DNA from: a virus
Direction: 5' to 3' (one strand)
Length of the DNA: 35,114 nt
Virus record (IMG/VR): IMGVR_UViG_3300040807_000712
Span: 1-35,114 of that record
The notes beneath the pieces were generated by a model. That model had not been told where the DNA came from. It searched no databases and was given only the letters and a program-made list of their open reading frames with translations. This document shows, piece after piece, positions 25,301 through 34,430 of this stretch. The position numbers and the translations under genes are program-made. How positions within the stretch are numbered: position 1 is the stretch's first letter; the number at the start of each line of letters is the position of its first letter.

Positions 25301-28074
25301 CGGGTAGTAAGTATCCTCCAGTACCAGGACCTGATGGAACTACAGGTGCTATCACACAAGCACAGGTTGCAGCAGCAACATATGGTCAAAAACCAAAACT
25401 TGATACAATCTTTGGCGTTTATGACAAGTACCTAGGTTATTTAATTGGTGAAAGTTTAGCATACGATGCTACTCAATTTGTAAATGCAGAAAAAGGATTT
25501 TCATACGCAGATGCACAAGCATACGAAAATGTTCTTAAATTTAAGTGTTTAAGAGATGTTAAGTATGTTGTTAGAGGTTATGCTAGTGACTTACAATACG
25601 GTGGTAATGCAGCCACAGCGTATAATGCTAAAAAATATTACTCAGATGGCGAGCTAAAAGTTTATTCACAAACTGACGGAAATGGTGTTGTTGCAGAAGT
25701 TGAAAGACACAAATACTTGTTATGGTTATTAACAGGACAACAACCGGGTGAAGTATTCAGTGGAACACAAACTACGTTTTCACTATCAGGTTATACTGAT
25801 GTTTGCACATTCTTTGCACTAAGCGATGCACAAAAAGTTAGATTAACAGATCTAGCAACAATTATTATAAACAACTTTAATAACGAATACACAGGTTCTG
25901 TAGAATTTGGTTCAGCAGGACAGTTTGGCGATTTAGTTATTTTACGTGATGGATTAATAATGGTTCATGCAGCAGTTTATGATCCTTCATTACTTAAGAA
26001 GAAATACAAGGCACCGGCAAAACTTGATGTAGACAACAATGCTATTGCTTATGCAGGCGAACCAGTTATCATAGGTTCTTACGTAAACTATTATGGAGAT
26101 TGTCCAGACTTAGTAAATGGTAAGACATACTTCGTTGCAAATGTAACTGGACCTAAAGGTACTGTAATACAGTTAAGAGATCCAACAGAAGCAGGATTTA
26201 ATGAGTTTGACGTTAACCCAGACGATGCTGTAATTGATATAACAGCAACAGGCAACGGGCCACACTACATTGAAACACCTGTTCCGTTTATTGTACCTAA
26301 CGTATACGAAGATGTTGATCCAGCGTGGACACTAGGACAAAGACGTTATGACGGTATGTTCCCATATATGTACACAGATACAGGAACACTACCTGCAGAT
26401 GCAAACTCAATTACAGCAGGATTTATTGATACTGCTATTGATACTGCACAAAATGCAGCACAACTAAAAACACAAATTGACGATCTTAACTTTAAATATA
26501 AAACATGGGTTAGAGATAACGTAGATCCAACTTACTTTAGCGTATATGAATATAGAGTAGGTAGATCAAGATTTAGTGGTGATGCCCTAGATGGACAAAC
26601 ACGTACAGCAGTTTATTCAGATAATGTACTAGACAAACGTGCAGGTGAAGTATTTAGAAACGGTGATGTAGCAGCAGAGCAAACATCAGTTTGGGACTTT
26701 GACTTTAGTAAGGTAACTATGCTTAAAGTTGAATTTAGTTGGTATGGTGCGGTTGGTGCTCTATTCTTAGCATATGTTCCTGTAGACAACGGTGATGCTC
26801 GTTGGGTAAGAGTACACCATCTACGTTGTTCAAACCAGTTGAAGATATCTTCGCTAGGTAACGCAACACTTCCAATTACATATCTAGTTTATGGTGGCGG
26901 CAGTGAAAACAGATTTGGTATAACAAATAGTTCAAGGCTTGCTAATCCATATGGTACATATTCAGAGTACCTTGTTAAGTATGGTGCTTCATACTATATT
27001 GATGGTGGTGACCGTGGTACTGTAAGATTGTTTAATCATAGTTCAGACACACCAACTGATATAAATGGATCAAGATATACACTAGGAGTAGACAGTGCAA
27101 ATGCTGACGATCCAGTATCACCTTACATACAAGTTACTAACCGTGGACCATTTGATAGTGGAAACAGAGAAGCTCCAGTAGTAAGTACATTTTATATTGG
27201 CGCACAAGTTATTACTGGTAACTCGCAAGACCAAAACGTAAAAGTTGTTTGGATTGATGCAACAAACGGTTACTTGTATTTGAACAAACCAATTAGCCAA
27301 GTTAGTTCATTAAGTGTTATTGTTGACAGACCAGCACTAGTATACGGTTTAAAAACTAAAGATAATATTGTATCAGGTGACGGTGATGATGTGCGTAACC
27401 GTGTACAGGTTTATCCAACACGTTTAAGTGTAGGATCTTCAGGTAATGTTAATGCTAAACTAACATTACTTAAAACACCAATATATCAAAATAATGTACA
27501 AACAGTTGGCACACTTAGTGTTGCAGCAGAATCTGATGTAAACGCAAGTTATACTATTCCTGTAGATAACATCACTTATTTAAAAGAAAACGGTGACTTT
27601 ACTTATGGTTGGTTCTTAGCAAGTCTAAACGGCAGTGAAACATTAATTAATGTATTGGGTAGATTAGAAAAAGAAAGTGATGCATATCATTTTTATCCAA
27701 CTGAAATTTATAACGGTACACTAGTTCTTGCATCGGGCGCAACTTTCTTAAAAGACGGTGTTTTTGATCCAAATGGAAATGAATTAAATCCAAGCGAAAC
27801 TACATTTGAAAAAGAACGTTTAAGTTCTGTAGAAGTAGCACTAAGAGCGCAAGCACCTATTCCAGGAACAGGTATTTCTTTAGCAAGTTACTACATTGCA
27901 CCAGGTGCAGAAGAATTTGACTTAGCAACATATTTTGATTATAATAAGGAGTATATAAGTTATCCACTTACTGACGAGATCGCAACACTTTGGTTAGCAG
28001 CATATAGTAACCAAACAGCTACAACTGATACACAGGTTTCGTTAAGTGCGAGCTTTACATGGGAGGAGCAATAA
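22312..28074 (+). CDS. Large virion protein with repeated RD...GGN modules (1920 aa)
   Basis: AAAGGGA precedes ATG 22312, which shares one base with the previous stop. The N-terminal ~230 residues (LLGIPRSEVALGIFADVNTY, RYQPGRVSAATFGIKSS) and the C-terminal half (KVTMLKVEFSWYGAVGALF, YVPVDNGDARWV, KYGASYYIDGGDRG, FEKERLSS) are paralogous to the next gene. Between them lie about 900 residues with six KC/RC-x-RD...D...GN modules starting at residues 274, 430, 504, 671, 911 and 1078. Examples are KCERDVLFAVQAVAYDVLYG and KCTRDVLFVANAVAHDMCYG. The first four form a tandem duplication. The cysteine at each module start is unusual for a cysteine-poor fibre. I recall such modules in marine T4-like virion proteins. 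Probably a structural or adhesion protein of the tail. Confidence 0.82.
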   Translation: MSSLNNINNNTSVVNVGRTTPVTPGAQPAAKSIPVVVATDQTAIPVVEQNKIQSEVALSLLGIPRSEVALGIFADVNTYDVNPTEWSTEPLEYSEVSNTLPQYSGIGGNLGWGVKHLPEESGAMVIAPPDEVAILTSKRFFRYQPGRVSAATFGIKSSSYQGDVLGSEQRPQIRNPGVNKYGIFDKFDGYYWETSDTGEGDQFRVVRRTQSIIRVNPLPFGNQAGEQLEDHALGGKPPAQEASDFNQYPTATKYLSENRFSIIEKSVIQNEAVKCHRDVGYFLDGATFDVTLGTNYNATFQGLAEANSNEYQDDNTLPAEVITAIANTRSEVKALDGVDTTGDAAVDIYFDRIEAICVDGPTKVDYSSATQTEQINFLKGITYTNPTSGATAGQIAAKDAILANLDFLTEEVNSFIGNYFSSHTGQIEAKCERDVLFAVQAVAYDVLYGGNSATHDAARFFFYDGFSKSDQTLAVTEQTVLAYKHLKGVIDDIILGQAYAPQARCTRDLEYILEGVGYDITLGTNYHATFLGLAESNSSEYPEDSSAALSSADGSVTAPWARVVGAINDTETQVKALAGVDATADLEVDTFYDNLRAVSADQNTRVEYYSETQQKQIDFLKAITFTNPSSGRTASQLACKDKIQANYDFLTAEINAWVEQQYPNSKHPVAKCTRDVLFVANAVAHDMCYGGNFATVEATEFFFYEDFAQTSDVHKNQTVAAYERLVAIIGNVVEGTAITRSPGNTVTQVTSGTDADIADGAATEALVQIVVDAIDAENDTGLPAVVNPDTSWAAASLTNAKTAIDTDANTIATSASATAYSGYTQNSQSQNTANVGTIAEAKKATDLMAIILGVIKEGDIIKSLPGNRDVPDRSWRGAGSLTDAADAIDANKQTILDTVAPIDLSSTDDVKCLRDLEFALDAYIADLRWGGNGHTITNATTYQTALLLDAEREGETHYYFRYVLRDELYKLGELEARDKVADLAAYMLQAVTKNGTPGSKYPPVPGPDGTTGAITQAQVAAATYGQKPKLDTIFGVYDKYLGYLIGESLAYDATQFVNAEKGFSYADAQAYENVLKFKCLRDVKYVVRGYASDLQYGGNAATAYNAKKYYSDGELKVYSQTDGNGVVAEVERHKYLLWLLTGQQPGEVFSGTQTTFSLSGYTDVCTFFALSDAQKVRLTDLATIIINNFNNEYTGSVEFGSAGQFGDLVILRDGLIMVHAAVYDPSLLKKKYKAPAKLDVDNNAIAYAGEPVIIGSYVNYYGDCPDLVNGKTYFVANVTGPKGTVIQLRDPTEAGFNEFDVNPDDAVIDITATGNGPHYIETPVPFIVPNVYEDVDPAWTLGQRRYDGMFPYMYTDTGTLPADANSITAGFIDTAIDTAQNAAQLKTQIDDLNFKYKTWVRDNVDPTYFSVYEYRVGRSRFSGDALDGQTRTAVYSDNVLDKRAGEVFRNGDVAAEQTSVWDFDFSKVTMLKVEFSWYGAVGALFLAYVPVDNGDARWVRVHHLRCSNQLKISSLGNATLPITYLVYGGGSENRFGITNSSRLANPYGTYSEYLVKYGASYYIDGGDRGTVRLFNHSSDTPTDINGSRYTLGVDSANADDPVSPYIQVTNRGPFDSGNREAPVVSTFYIGAQVITGNSQDQNVKVVWIDATNGYLYLNKPISQVSSLSVIVDRPALVYGLKTKDNIVSGDGDDVRNRVQVYPTRLSVGSSGNVNAKLTLLKTPIYQNNVQTVGTLSVAAESDVNASYTIPVDNITYLKENGDFTYGWFLASLNGSETLINVLGRLEKESDAYHFYPTEIYNGTLVLASGATFLKDGVFDPNGNELNPSETTFEKERLSSVEVALRAQAPIPGTGISLASYYIAPGAEEFDLATYFDYNKEYISYPLTDEIATLWLAAYSNQTATTDTQVSLSASFTWEEQ
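23131..24537 (+). repeat. Diverged tandem duplication of about 230 residues
   Basis: Unit 1 (23131-23820) and unit 2 (23821-24537) match throughout at protein level: DVTLGTNYNATFQGLAEANS against DITLGTNYHATFLGLAESNS; QINFLKGITYTNPTSGATA against QIDFLKAITFTNPSSGRTA; RDVLFAVQAVAYDVLYGGN against RDVLFVANAVAHDMCYGGN. The repeat keeps frame. Confidence 0.8.
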
Positions 28075-28077
28075 TCC

Positions 28078-31000
28078 ATGCCTCAGATTAAGATAGGTCA
28101 TGATATTATACCCATACCTACAGTTAAAACCCTTGTTCCGCTTTATGATATTGTACAAGGTGTTCCTCTACGTGATAGTAATGGGAATATCCTTGTAACA
28201 GAAGAAGAAGGTCCTGTAGAAGCATTATCTAAAGCAGAAAACTCTTTAAGTGTTGTAGTAAACAACGAAGCACCTGATACATCTTTAGGTATACAAGAAA
28301 TATTTGCTGAAACATCGGAAGTTTCTACAACATTATTAGGTATACCTAGAGGCGAAGTACAGTTAAGTTTATTCTCAGACGTATCAACATATGGTCGTAA
28401 TCCTGAAGAATGGGAGTTTTATCAATTTAATGGCGTATTTGGACGTCCGGTCGGATGGTATAGACGCAACAATAAAATTTATGGCGACCATTATTATACT
28501 CGCCTTGTAGAAAATATTAATGAACAAGCATTAACAATTGAAAGTTTTCCTGTAGCATTTACTGCACCAAATGGTCCAAACTATCCTAACTACAATGTTC
28601 AGCGATGGGCAAGGTATACAAAATTTGTAGAACTTGGAAATATTCTGTTCCAAGAATTTACTGGCGTGTATCCTGATTTTGCTAAAAATACTTTTTTAGA
28701 TCCTGCTCTAGTTTACGAACAAGATGATGAAATTATATACCCTGAAGACGAGCAATACGGATATGACCTAATAGAAGTATGGTGTCAAGCATGGATGGAT
28801 ATGCGTGATAGTTTATTGCTACATCCTGGCACAGGTAAGCCTATTAAATTTCCAAACGGATATGACGCTACAAACACTCGTCCAGGTGCAAGCAGTACTA
28901 ACAAATATTACGGACAATTAACAAGTAAAAAAGCATACAGATATCAGCCAGGACGTATTTCAGGATTTACATATGGTTTCCGTTGCTCACGTGACGAAGC
29001 ATCATTAGAAAATATTATAGAATGGGGAATAGGTAATCCTACTGATCAATATGTGTTTCAAATTAGAGGTCCACAATTTAACATTGTTAGACGTAGTACT
29101 GTTAGACTTCCAAACGAAGTATTAAATAATATGGGTTTCCAACCTGAAGATCAAGTAGTTGTTCAATCTAGAGAACCGTATAGCGAAGATGAATTTTACG
29201 AACTAGTTATTCAAAGAGAGTTCTTTAATGGTGATCCGTTAAATGGTAATGGACGTAGTGGATACTTACTTGATCCAACTAAAGTTACTATGTATAAAAT
29301 TGAATTTGGTTGGTACGGTGCTATTGGTGCAAAATTTTATGCATATGTTCCTGTAGACAATGGAGATGCACGATGGGTGTTAATACACACATTAACAATC
29401 GAAAACCAATTAGGCGAACCATGTTTGCAAGATCCTTATTTTAAATTCTTATATCTACAAGATATTAATGATACTTCAAGTGTTAGAACTCCACAATACT
29501 TGTATAAGTATGGTGCTTCGTGTTATATTGACGGTGGTGATAATTCAGCAGGTAAATTTTACACTTATTCTGCAGATAGCAAGCCAGTAAATGCTGCAAG
29601 AGATAATAGTATTTTAGGAATATATCCTAAGCAAGTTATTAGAAACCAAGACGGTATTGCAAAGCCAAATAAAAAGAACGTGTACCCTGTAGATTTAAAA
29701 GTCGATACAGATCAATTAACACAATTAGAAGTAAGAGAGATCGACGGCTGTCCTGGTTTTGGGCATCATTATAGTCCTAGTTTACATGCAACTCAAAACG
29801 GACAAATTAGAAGCATTAATGTTGACGCCTCTGGGCAAAACTTTACTATTAATCCACAAGATCCAATTGCTATAACTAATATTACTAAAGATTCATATGC
29901 AACAGTAACTACTGCAACAGCACACGGATACTACGATAAACAAAAGGTTACTATTGAAGATGTTGTTGGTATGACGGAAGTTAATACTTATGAGTATTAT
30001 GTTTATGTATTCAGTGATACTACATTTGGTCTTTACACAGATGCTAATTTAACTCTTGCGGTTGACAGTAGTTTATATAGTGATTACGTTAGTGGAGGTA
30101 CTGCCGCAGGGTATCCTATATTAAGAACTATTGATGAAGATGCAAAACTAATAGTTAACGGAGTATTCAGCACATATGCCGATCCAACAGGCGAAGATGG
30201 AGGCACTTTTCAAAGAATTGGTTTGGAAGACCTTTACATCAAAGCTCCTGACGTATTACCACAAGAAGTACGTATAGCAGGAGGAGTAGATGGTGTTGTA
30301 GAGCTTACTACACTAGATTTAACACAAGTTAGATTTACAAGTTATTATGATGCTGTAGCAGGAGCAACATATCCTATTACAGGAAATGCTTTTGATATTA
30401 ATTTTTTAAATCCTGTAAGAAGAGAGTCTTTTGGTCATTTTTGTGAATTTATAGTTGGAGTAACAGAAAAGAAACCAGTACTAGTTTCAGAACTAAATCC
30501 ACAAGGTACACCAGTTGAAAAATTAAAATTTCAACGCAAGGATGGTATAACAAATGATGATCCTGCATTAGGCGATGTACTATATGCAGAGTTTACACAG
30601 TCAAGTATATATAGAGACAGAGACGGCTATGAAGAAAATGAAGGCGATTCACCAGCAGGTGTTAGATTAGATATTGATTATAGATTGCCTCGGCCGGCAG
30701 GTGCAGATTCTGGAGTTTGTTCTGGCGTAACAATTACTATAGATGACAGGCTTGAATTCCAAGTTAACTATCAAACTGTTAATCCTGTTACACAACAAGA
30801 AGATGGACATTATATTATTTGGGAGTCAGAGCCAAGTGAACTATTAGGCGACTTTTTACTAACAGGAGGAGAGTTTGGTATAGGAGATAATTCAAGTGGA
30901 TTATTCTTTACCGGCGAAATTGACGACTATATTGCAAATGCTCAAAGCCAAGCTATTGCATATTATGCTCCAATAAGCGGCGACCCTCAAAATGCTTCGT

Positions 31001-31530
31001 TTACCTTAAAACTAAGTCCAATTCGAATTGAAGATAAATCAGTAACTGGCGACGACAGAAAATATGTTTCAAAATCAAAAATCTTTAGTTTCCAACCAAA
31101 ACCATTGTATGCAACAATATGGATGCGCGACAATGCCCGAGTAAATAATATTACTATTACTGAGTTTATTAATGGAACAACAAGAGCATTTAGCCCAGAG
31201 TGGCTTACAAATGACGGCATAGAAATTGTTACAAGCGGAAGTTCTTTAACTAATGTTCCTGCTGCAAACTATCTTGAAAAAGAAAGATTAGCAAGTACAA
31301 GTGTTGATGTACAAAATGTTCAACCTTTAAGACCAGGTATACTAAAAGATACCCTTTATGTTGCACCGAATAAAAGTAACTCATTTAAACTAGATAGTGT
31401 TTATGGCCCAGATAGAACAACCATATCGCCGGGAGTGTTAAATACAACAGCAACTTTCGTAACAGCAAGAAGTTTAGAAAACAATGACGAAAATCTTGTA
31501 AGCGTAAGTATTACAACTAAGGAAGCATAA
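28078..31530 (+). CDS. Fibre/baseplate-like virion protein, paralogue of the preceding gene
   Basis: 1150 residues; GGAGG lies ten bases before the ATG. It matches the ends of the 1920-residue protein: TTLLGIPRGEVQLSLFSDVS, RYQPGRISGFTYGFRCS, KVTMYKIEFGWYGAIGAKF, YVPVDNGDARWVLIH, KYGASCYIDGGD and LEKERLAST. It lacks the RD...GGN insert. Around residues 596-678 it has a separate module, SYATVTTATAHGYYDKQKVT then VVGMTEVNTYEYYVYV and SDTTFGLYTDANLT. This is a small beta-domain pattern I know from marine phage fibres. Likely a virion appendage component acting with its neighbour; no enzyme motif is seen. Confidence 0.8.
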   Translation: MPQIKIGHDIIPIPTVKTLVPLYDIVQGVPLRDSNGNILVTEEEGPVEALSKAENSLSVVVNNEAPDTSLGIQEIFAETSEVSTTLLGIPRGEVQLSLFSDVSTYGRNPEEWEFYQFNGVFGRPVGWYRRNNKIYGDHYYTRLVENINEQALTIESFPVAFTAPNGPNYPNYNVQRWARYTKFVELGNILFQEFTGVYPDFAKNTFLDPALVYEQDDEIIYPEDEQYGYDLIEVWCQAWMDMRDSLLLHPGTGKPIKFPNGYDATNTRPGASSTNKYYGQLTSKKAYRYQPGRISGFTYGFRCSRDEASLENIIEWGIGNPTDQYVFQIRGPQFNIVRRSTVRLPNEVLNNMGFQPEDQVVVQSREPYSEDEFYELVIQREFFNGDPLNGNGRSGYLLDPTKVTMYKIEFGWYGAIGAKFYAYVPVDNGDARWVLIHTLTIENQLGEPCLQDPYFKFLYLQDINDTSSVRTPQYLYKYGASCYIDGGDNSAGKFYTYSADSKPVNAARDNSILGIYPKQVIRNQDGIAKPNKKNVYPVDLKVDTDQLTQLEVREIDGCPGFGHHYSPSLHATQNGQIRSINVDASGQNFTINPQDPIAITNITKDSYATVTTATAHGYYDKQKVTIEDVVGMTEVNTYEYYVYVFSDTTFGLYTDANLTLAVDSSLYSDYVSGGTAAGYPILRTIDEDAKLIVNGVFSTYADPTGEDGGTFQRIGLEDLYIKAPDVLPQEVRIAGGVDGVVELTTLDLTQVRFTSYYDAVAGATYPITGNAFDINFLNPVRRESFGHFCEFIVGVTEKKPVLVSELNPQGTPVEKLKFQRKDGITNDDPALGDVLYAEFTQSSIYRDRDGYEENEGDSPAGVRLDIDYRLPRPAGADSGVCSGVTITIDDRLEFQVNYQTVNPVTQQEDGHYIIWESEPSELLGDFLLTGGEFGIGDNSSGLFFTGEIDDYIANAQSQAIAYYAPISGDPQNASFTLKLSPIRIEDKSVTGDDRKYVSKSKIFSFQPKPLYATIWMRDNARVNNITITEFINGTTRAFSPEWLTNDGIEIVTSGSSLTNVPAANYLEKERLASTSVDVQNVQPLRPGILKDTLYVAPNKSNSFKLDSVYGPDRTTISPGVLNTTATFVTARSLENNDENLVSVSITTKEA

Positions 31531-31534
31531 ACAA

Positions 31535-34429
31535 ATGGCAATTGAAGGCGAATTAAAGTTTGGACTTAATGTAAACCGAAACCTAGCAGATATTGTTAAC
31601 AATACGCAAGCTCTAGCAAACATAGGCGTGGACATAAAAGACTTAGATGTTATTCGTGGTGCAGCAGGCGACTTAGGCATTACAGCAGACGATGTTAGAG
31701 CTCTTAGTGGCCTTAATGTTCCAGTACAAACATATCTAACTAAACTTTATACTGATACACAACAATATGCAAGTATTATTGATCAAACAGCAGGAACAAC
31801 AGAGCCTTTAAAAGGCAACCTAACTATTAATGGACAGCTAGGTGCTGCAAGTATTAAGTATCAATATATTGATAAAGCAGACGATATAACACTAAAATAT
31901 GCAGATATTTCAACAAGTCGTATATCTAGTTGGAGTTCTCCAGACAGTCCAAACTCTACAGAAATAAGTCCTATTTTTTATGGTGGTGCTGTAGAAGTTG
32001 ATGGGCCTGTAAAAACACCTGAAATTGAATTATTAGATCCTCCAATCGAAGTTCGTTTTAGGGATTCCGAAGTTCCGACACACAAAATAGAAATAGAACT
32101 AAACGGTAGTACTTTATATTTTTATGCTATGAAAGGTATTCCTTTGGTGTTTAAAGGTTTCTTTAGAAATCTTGATAGTGATCTAAGATTAGTTAATAGA
32201 GGTGCAGTAAGTTGGAGAATTGTCAACAATACTGCTGAATACTTAACTAGAGAATATGAAAACGTTGGTGGATCTGATACTACTCGAAGTTTTTTAAGAT
32301 ATAGAGACACTAGAGCTGCAAGTAAAAATATCGAAATATATCATAATCCAAACAATATTCGAACACTTCCGTTATATGCAGTTGGTATTGAAGAACTACC
32401 ATTGGCTTCTTTGGAAAGTTTACAGTACATATACATATATAGAAACTTAATTAAAACAATGCCAGACTTTACTGTTTTTGCACCAAATCTACTATTGTTA
32501 GATATACGTGAAAATAATATGGAGTTAAGTGGTGATCCAAATCTTAGATCTTTTAACCAAGCAGTTGTTGATAGAATACCAAAAACTGTAACTGAAATAC
32601 GTTTTGGAAACACATACAATGGTTCTATCACAGGGAACTTTAAACCAGATACAATTACAGACGGAAATCTTGTAATTGGAAGACAGTATACAATATTGAC
32701 ATTAGGCGACGGTCAAGGTGGAGCAGTTTCAAACTTTGCAACAGTGGGTGCTGGAACAAATGCTTTCTACCAAACATTTACCGCAACAGGTACTGATGCA
32801 GGTGGAACAGGAACTGTCGCAGATTTAACAACAGGATTACCTAAACTAGTTACTCTTAATTTAAACAGTCACAGTAGAGGCGGAGCAAGAAACTTTTTTG
32901 GTAGAGATAGTGCAGACCCAGATGGATTTTTACCCGAAGTACATATAACTTGTAGAAATTATTATGCATATCGTAATCAATTTGATAATATACCAGATAG
33001 TGTAATGTCATTACCAGATCTAAGAGTGCTTAATTTATATGCTAATAGTATAACTGAACCTAATTTTAGAATTGATAGTAACAATATTGATTACATTAAT
33101 ATTGGAAATAATCAGGGTATTAACAATCCAAATCTAACAGGAAAAACTGCATTAAGAAACTTTTATAATCATTATCAACGAGGCGGCAGTATCACAGATG
33201 ACGGACTATTATATACTCCAGCAGGAGATTATAAGTTTTTAAACTGTAGTTCTTTACAAAGAATTTATTGCTACAGTAATAGATATTACGGACCAATTGG
33301 TAAATTCCAAGGTAATAATGTACTGTATCAGTTTGAATCAAGATACAGTAGAATATCGGGTGGTAAAATGATTGATGCTATTGATATGGAAGATGGCATA
33401 GAATATCAAATTTGGTATAACCCTGATGTAACAACAAATAATATTGTTCTTGACGAATACTATCAAATTGTAGACAGTAGTGATTTTGACTTTACTACAT
33501 TAGGTGCTGCTAATAATACTGTCGGAACAGTATTTCAGGCTACTTCTACTACTGCTACAAACGCAACAAATGCTAGAGTTAGAGTGGACTTTACACAAGT
33601 TGGAGCAGGTGCAAGTACAAAGTATACAGTGTTTACAGCAGACTTATCAACAAATTCTATAAACTATACTAATATTAGAGTAGTAGATAGAGAATATGTA
33701 TTACATGAAGATTTATTTGATGATTGTTTTACAACTATGCAGTATTTTAGAATAAGCAGTAGTAGCTTATTTAATGCACCACTTCATCCAGACTTATTTG
33801 CAAAATCATCTAATATGCGTGGATTAGAAATACGTAGTTTTAATAGAGGTATAACAGGTAATATACCAAGTTTTGCATCGATGCAACGTTTAAGATATGT
33901 TGTATTTTTGCAAAATAAATTTACAGGACCAGTACCAAGTTTATTTAATAATCCAAGTGTTTACTATGTACACCTATATCAAAACTTGTTATCAGGCGCT
34001 GTTCCTGTTATTGAAAGTTTAGGATTAAGATATCTGTACCTACATAGAAATCAGCTAACTGAGTTTAACGGTCTTGCAACACCTAATATCTTAAGACTAT
34101 TCCTTAGTTACAACCAAATTGCAGGTAATGTTCCTTCAATGAGTAATTTAGAATTGTGTTATGACTTATATCTAAACAATAACTTGTTTAGTGGCTATAC
34201 AGTAGGTGCTATTGTTGGTATGAGATCATTAAGAAGATTTGATTTAAGTAATAACCCAACACTTACAGGTCAAGCAGTAAATGATATTATTGCCGATTGT
34301 GTTGCAAACTATGAAGCAAATCCACGTAGTGGTGTAAGTGTAAACTTAGCAAACACTGCAACAATAACAGGCGAAGCAGTAGAACAACTAGAGTTCTTAA
34401 GAGCTGCTGGTTGGAATATGAGGAACTAA
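31535..34429 (+). CDS. Fibre-like virion protein with leucine-rich repeats (964 aa)
   Basis: The N-terminus (RNLADIVNNTQALANIGVDI, LDVIRGAAGDLGITADDVRA) looks like a fibre-attachment region. Leucine-rich repeats begin near residue 278 (LPLASLESLQYIYIYRNLIK, NLLLLDIRENNMELSG), continue through PDLRVLNLYANSI, and form a clear block at about 783-912 (FLQNKFTGPVP, HLYQNLLSGAVP, YLHRNQL, FLSYNQIAGNVP, YLNNNLFSG, DLSNNPTLTG). The N-x-L/F-x-G-x-x-P form resembles plant-type LRRs, which bind proteins or glycans. Two copies of a G-rich module (32650 and 33430) interrupt the LRR series. Likely a receptor-binding appendage. AAGGA precedes the ATG. Confidence 0.82.
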   Translation: MAIEGELKFGLNVNRNLADIVNNTQALANIGVDIKDLDVIRGAAGDLGITADDVRALSGLNVPVQTYLTKLYTDTQQYASIIDQTAGTTEPLKGNLTINGQLGAASIKYQYIDKADDITLKYADISTSRISSWSSPDSPNSTEISPIFYGGAVEVDGPVKTPEIELLDPPIEVRFRDSEVPTHKIEIELNGSTLYFYAMKGIPLVFKGFFRNLDSDLRLVNRGAVSWRIVNNTAEYLTREYENVGGSDTTRSFLRYRDTRAASKNIEIYHNPNNIRTLPLYAVGIEELPLASLESLQYIYIYRNLIKTMPDFTVFAPNLLLLDIRENNMELSGDPNLRSFNQAVVDRIPKTVTEIRFGNTYNGSITGNFKPDTITDGNLVIGRQYTILTLGDGQGGAVSNFATVGAGTNAFYQTFTATGTDAGGTGTVADLTTGLPKLVTLNLNSHSRGGARNFFGRDSADPDGFLPEVHITCRNYYAYRNQFDNIPDSVMSLPDLRVLNLYANSITEPNFRIDSNNIDYINIGNNQGINNPNLTGKTALRNFYNHYQRGGSITDDGLLYTPAGDYKFLNCSSLQRIYCYSNRYYGPIGKFQGNNVLYQFESRYSRISGGKMIDAIDMEDGIEYQIWYNPDVTTNNIVLDEYYQIVDSSDFDFTTLGAANNTVGTVFQATSTTATNATNARVRVDFTQVGAGASTKYTVFTADLSTNSINYTNIRVVDREYVLHEDLFDDCFTTMQYFRISSSSLFNAPLHPDLFAKSSNMRGLEIRSFNRGITGNIPSFASMQRLRYVVFLQNKFTGPVPSLFNNPSVYYVHLYQNLLSGAVPVIESLGLRYLYLHRNQLTEFNGLATPNILRLFLSYNQIAGNVPSMSNLELCYDLYLNNNLFSGYTVGAIVGMRSLRRFDLSNNPTLTGQAVNDIIADCVANYEANPRSGVSVNLANTATITGEAVEQLEFLRAAGWNMRN
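32650..32823 (+). repeat. Copy d of the dispersed module, inside the LRR series
   Basis: ITDGNLVIGRQYTILTLGDG, then TNAFYQTFTATGTDAGGTGT. It lies between LRR-like TEIRFGNTYNGSITGNF and LPKLVTLNLNSHSR, as if inserted between two repeats. Confidence 0.5.
33430..33590 (+). repeat. Copy e of the dispersed module, inside the LRR series
   Basis: LDEYYQIVDSSDFDFTTLGA, then NNTVGTVFQATSTT. It matches the opening and FxA portions of copies a and d and again separates LRR-like stretches. Confidence 0.45.
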
Positions 34430-34430
34430 T

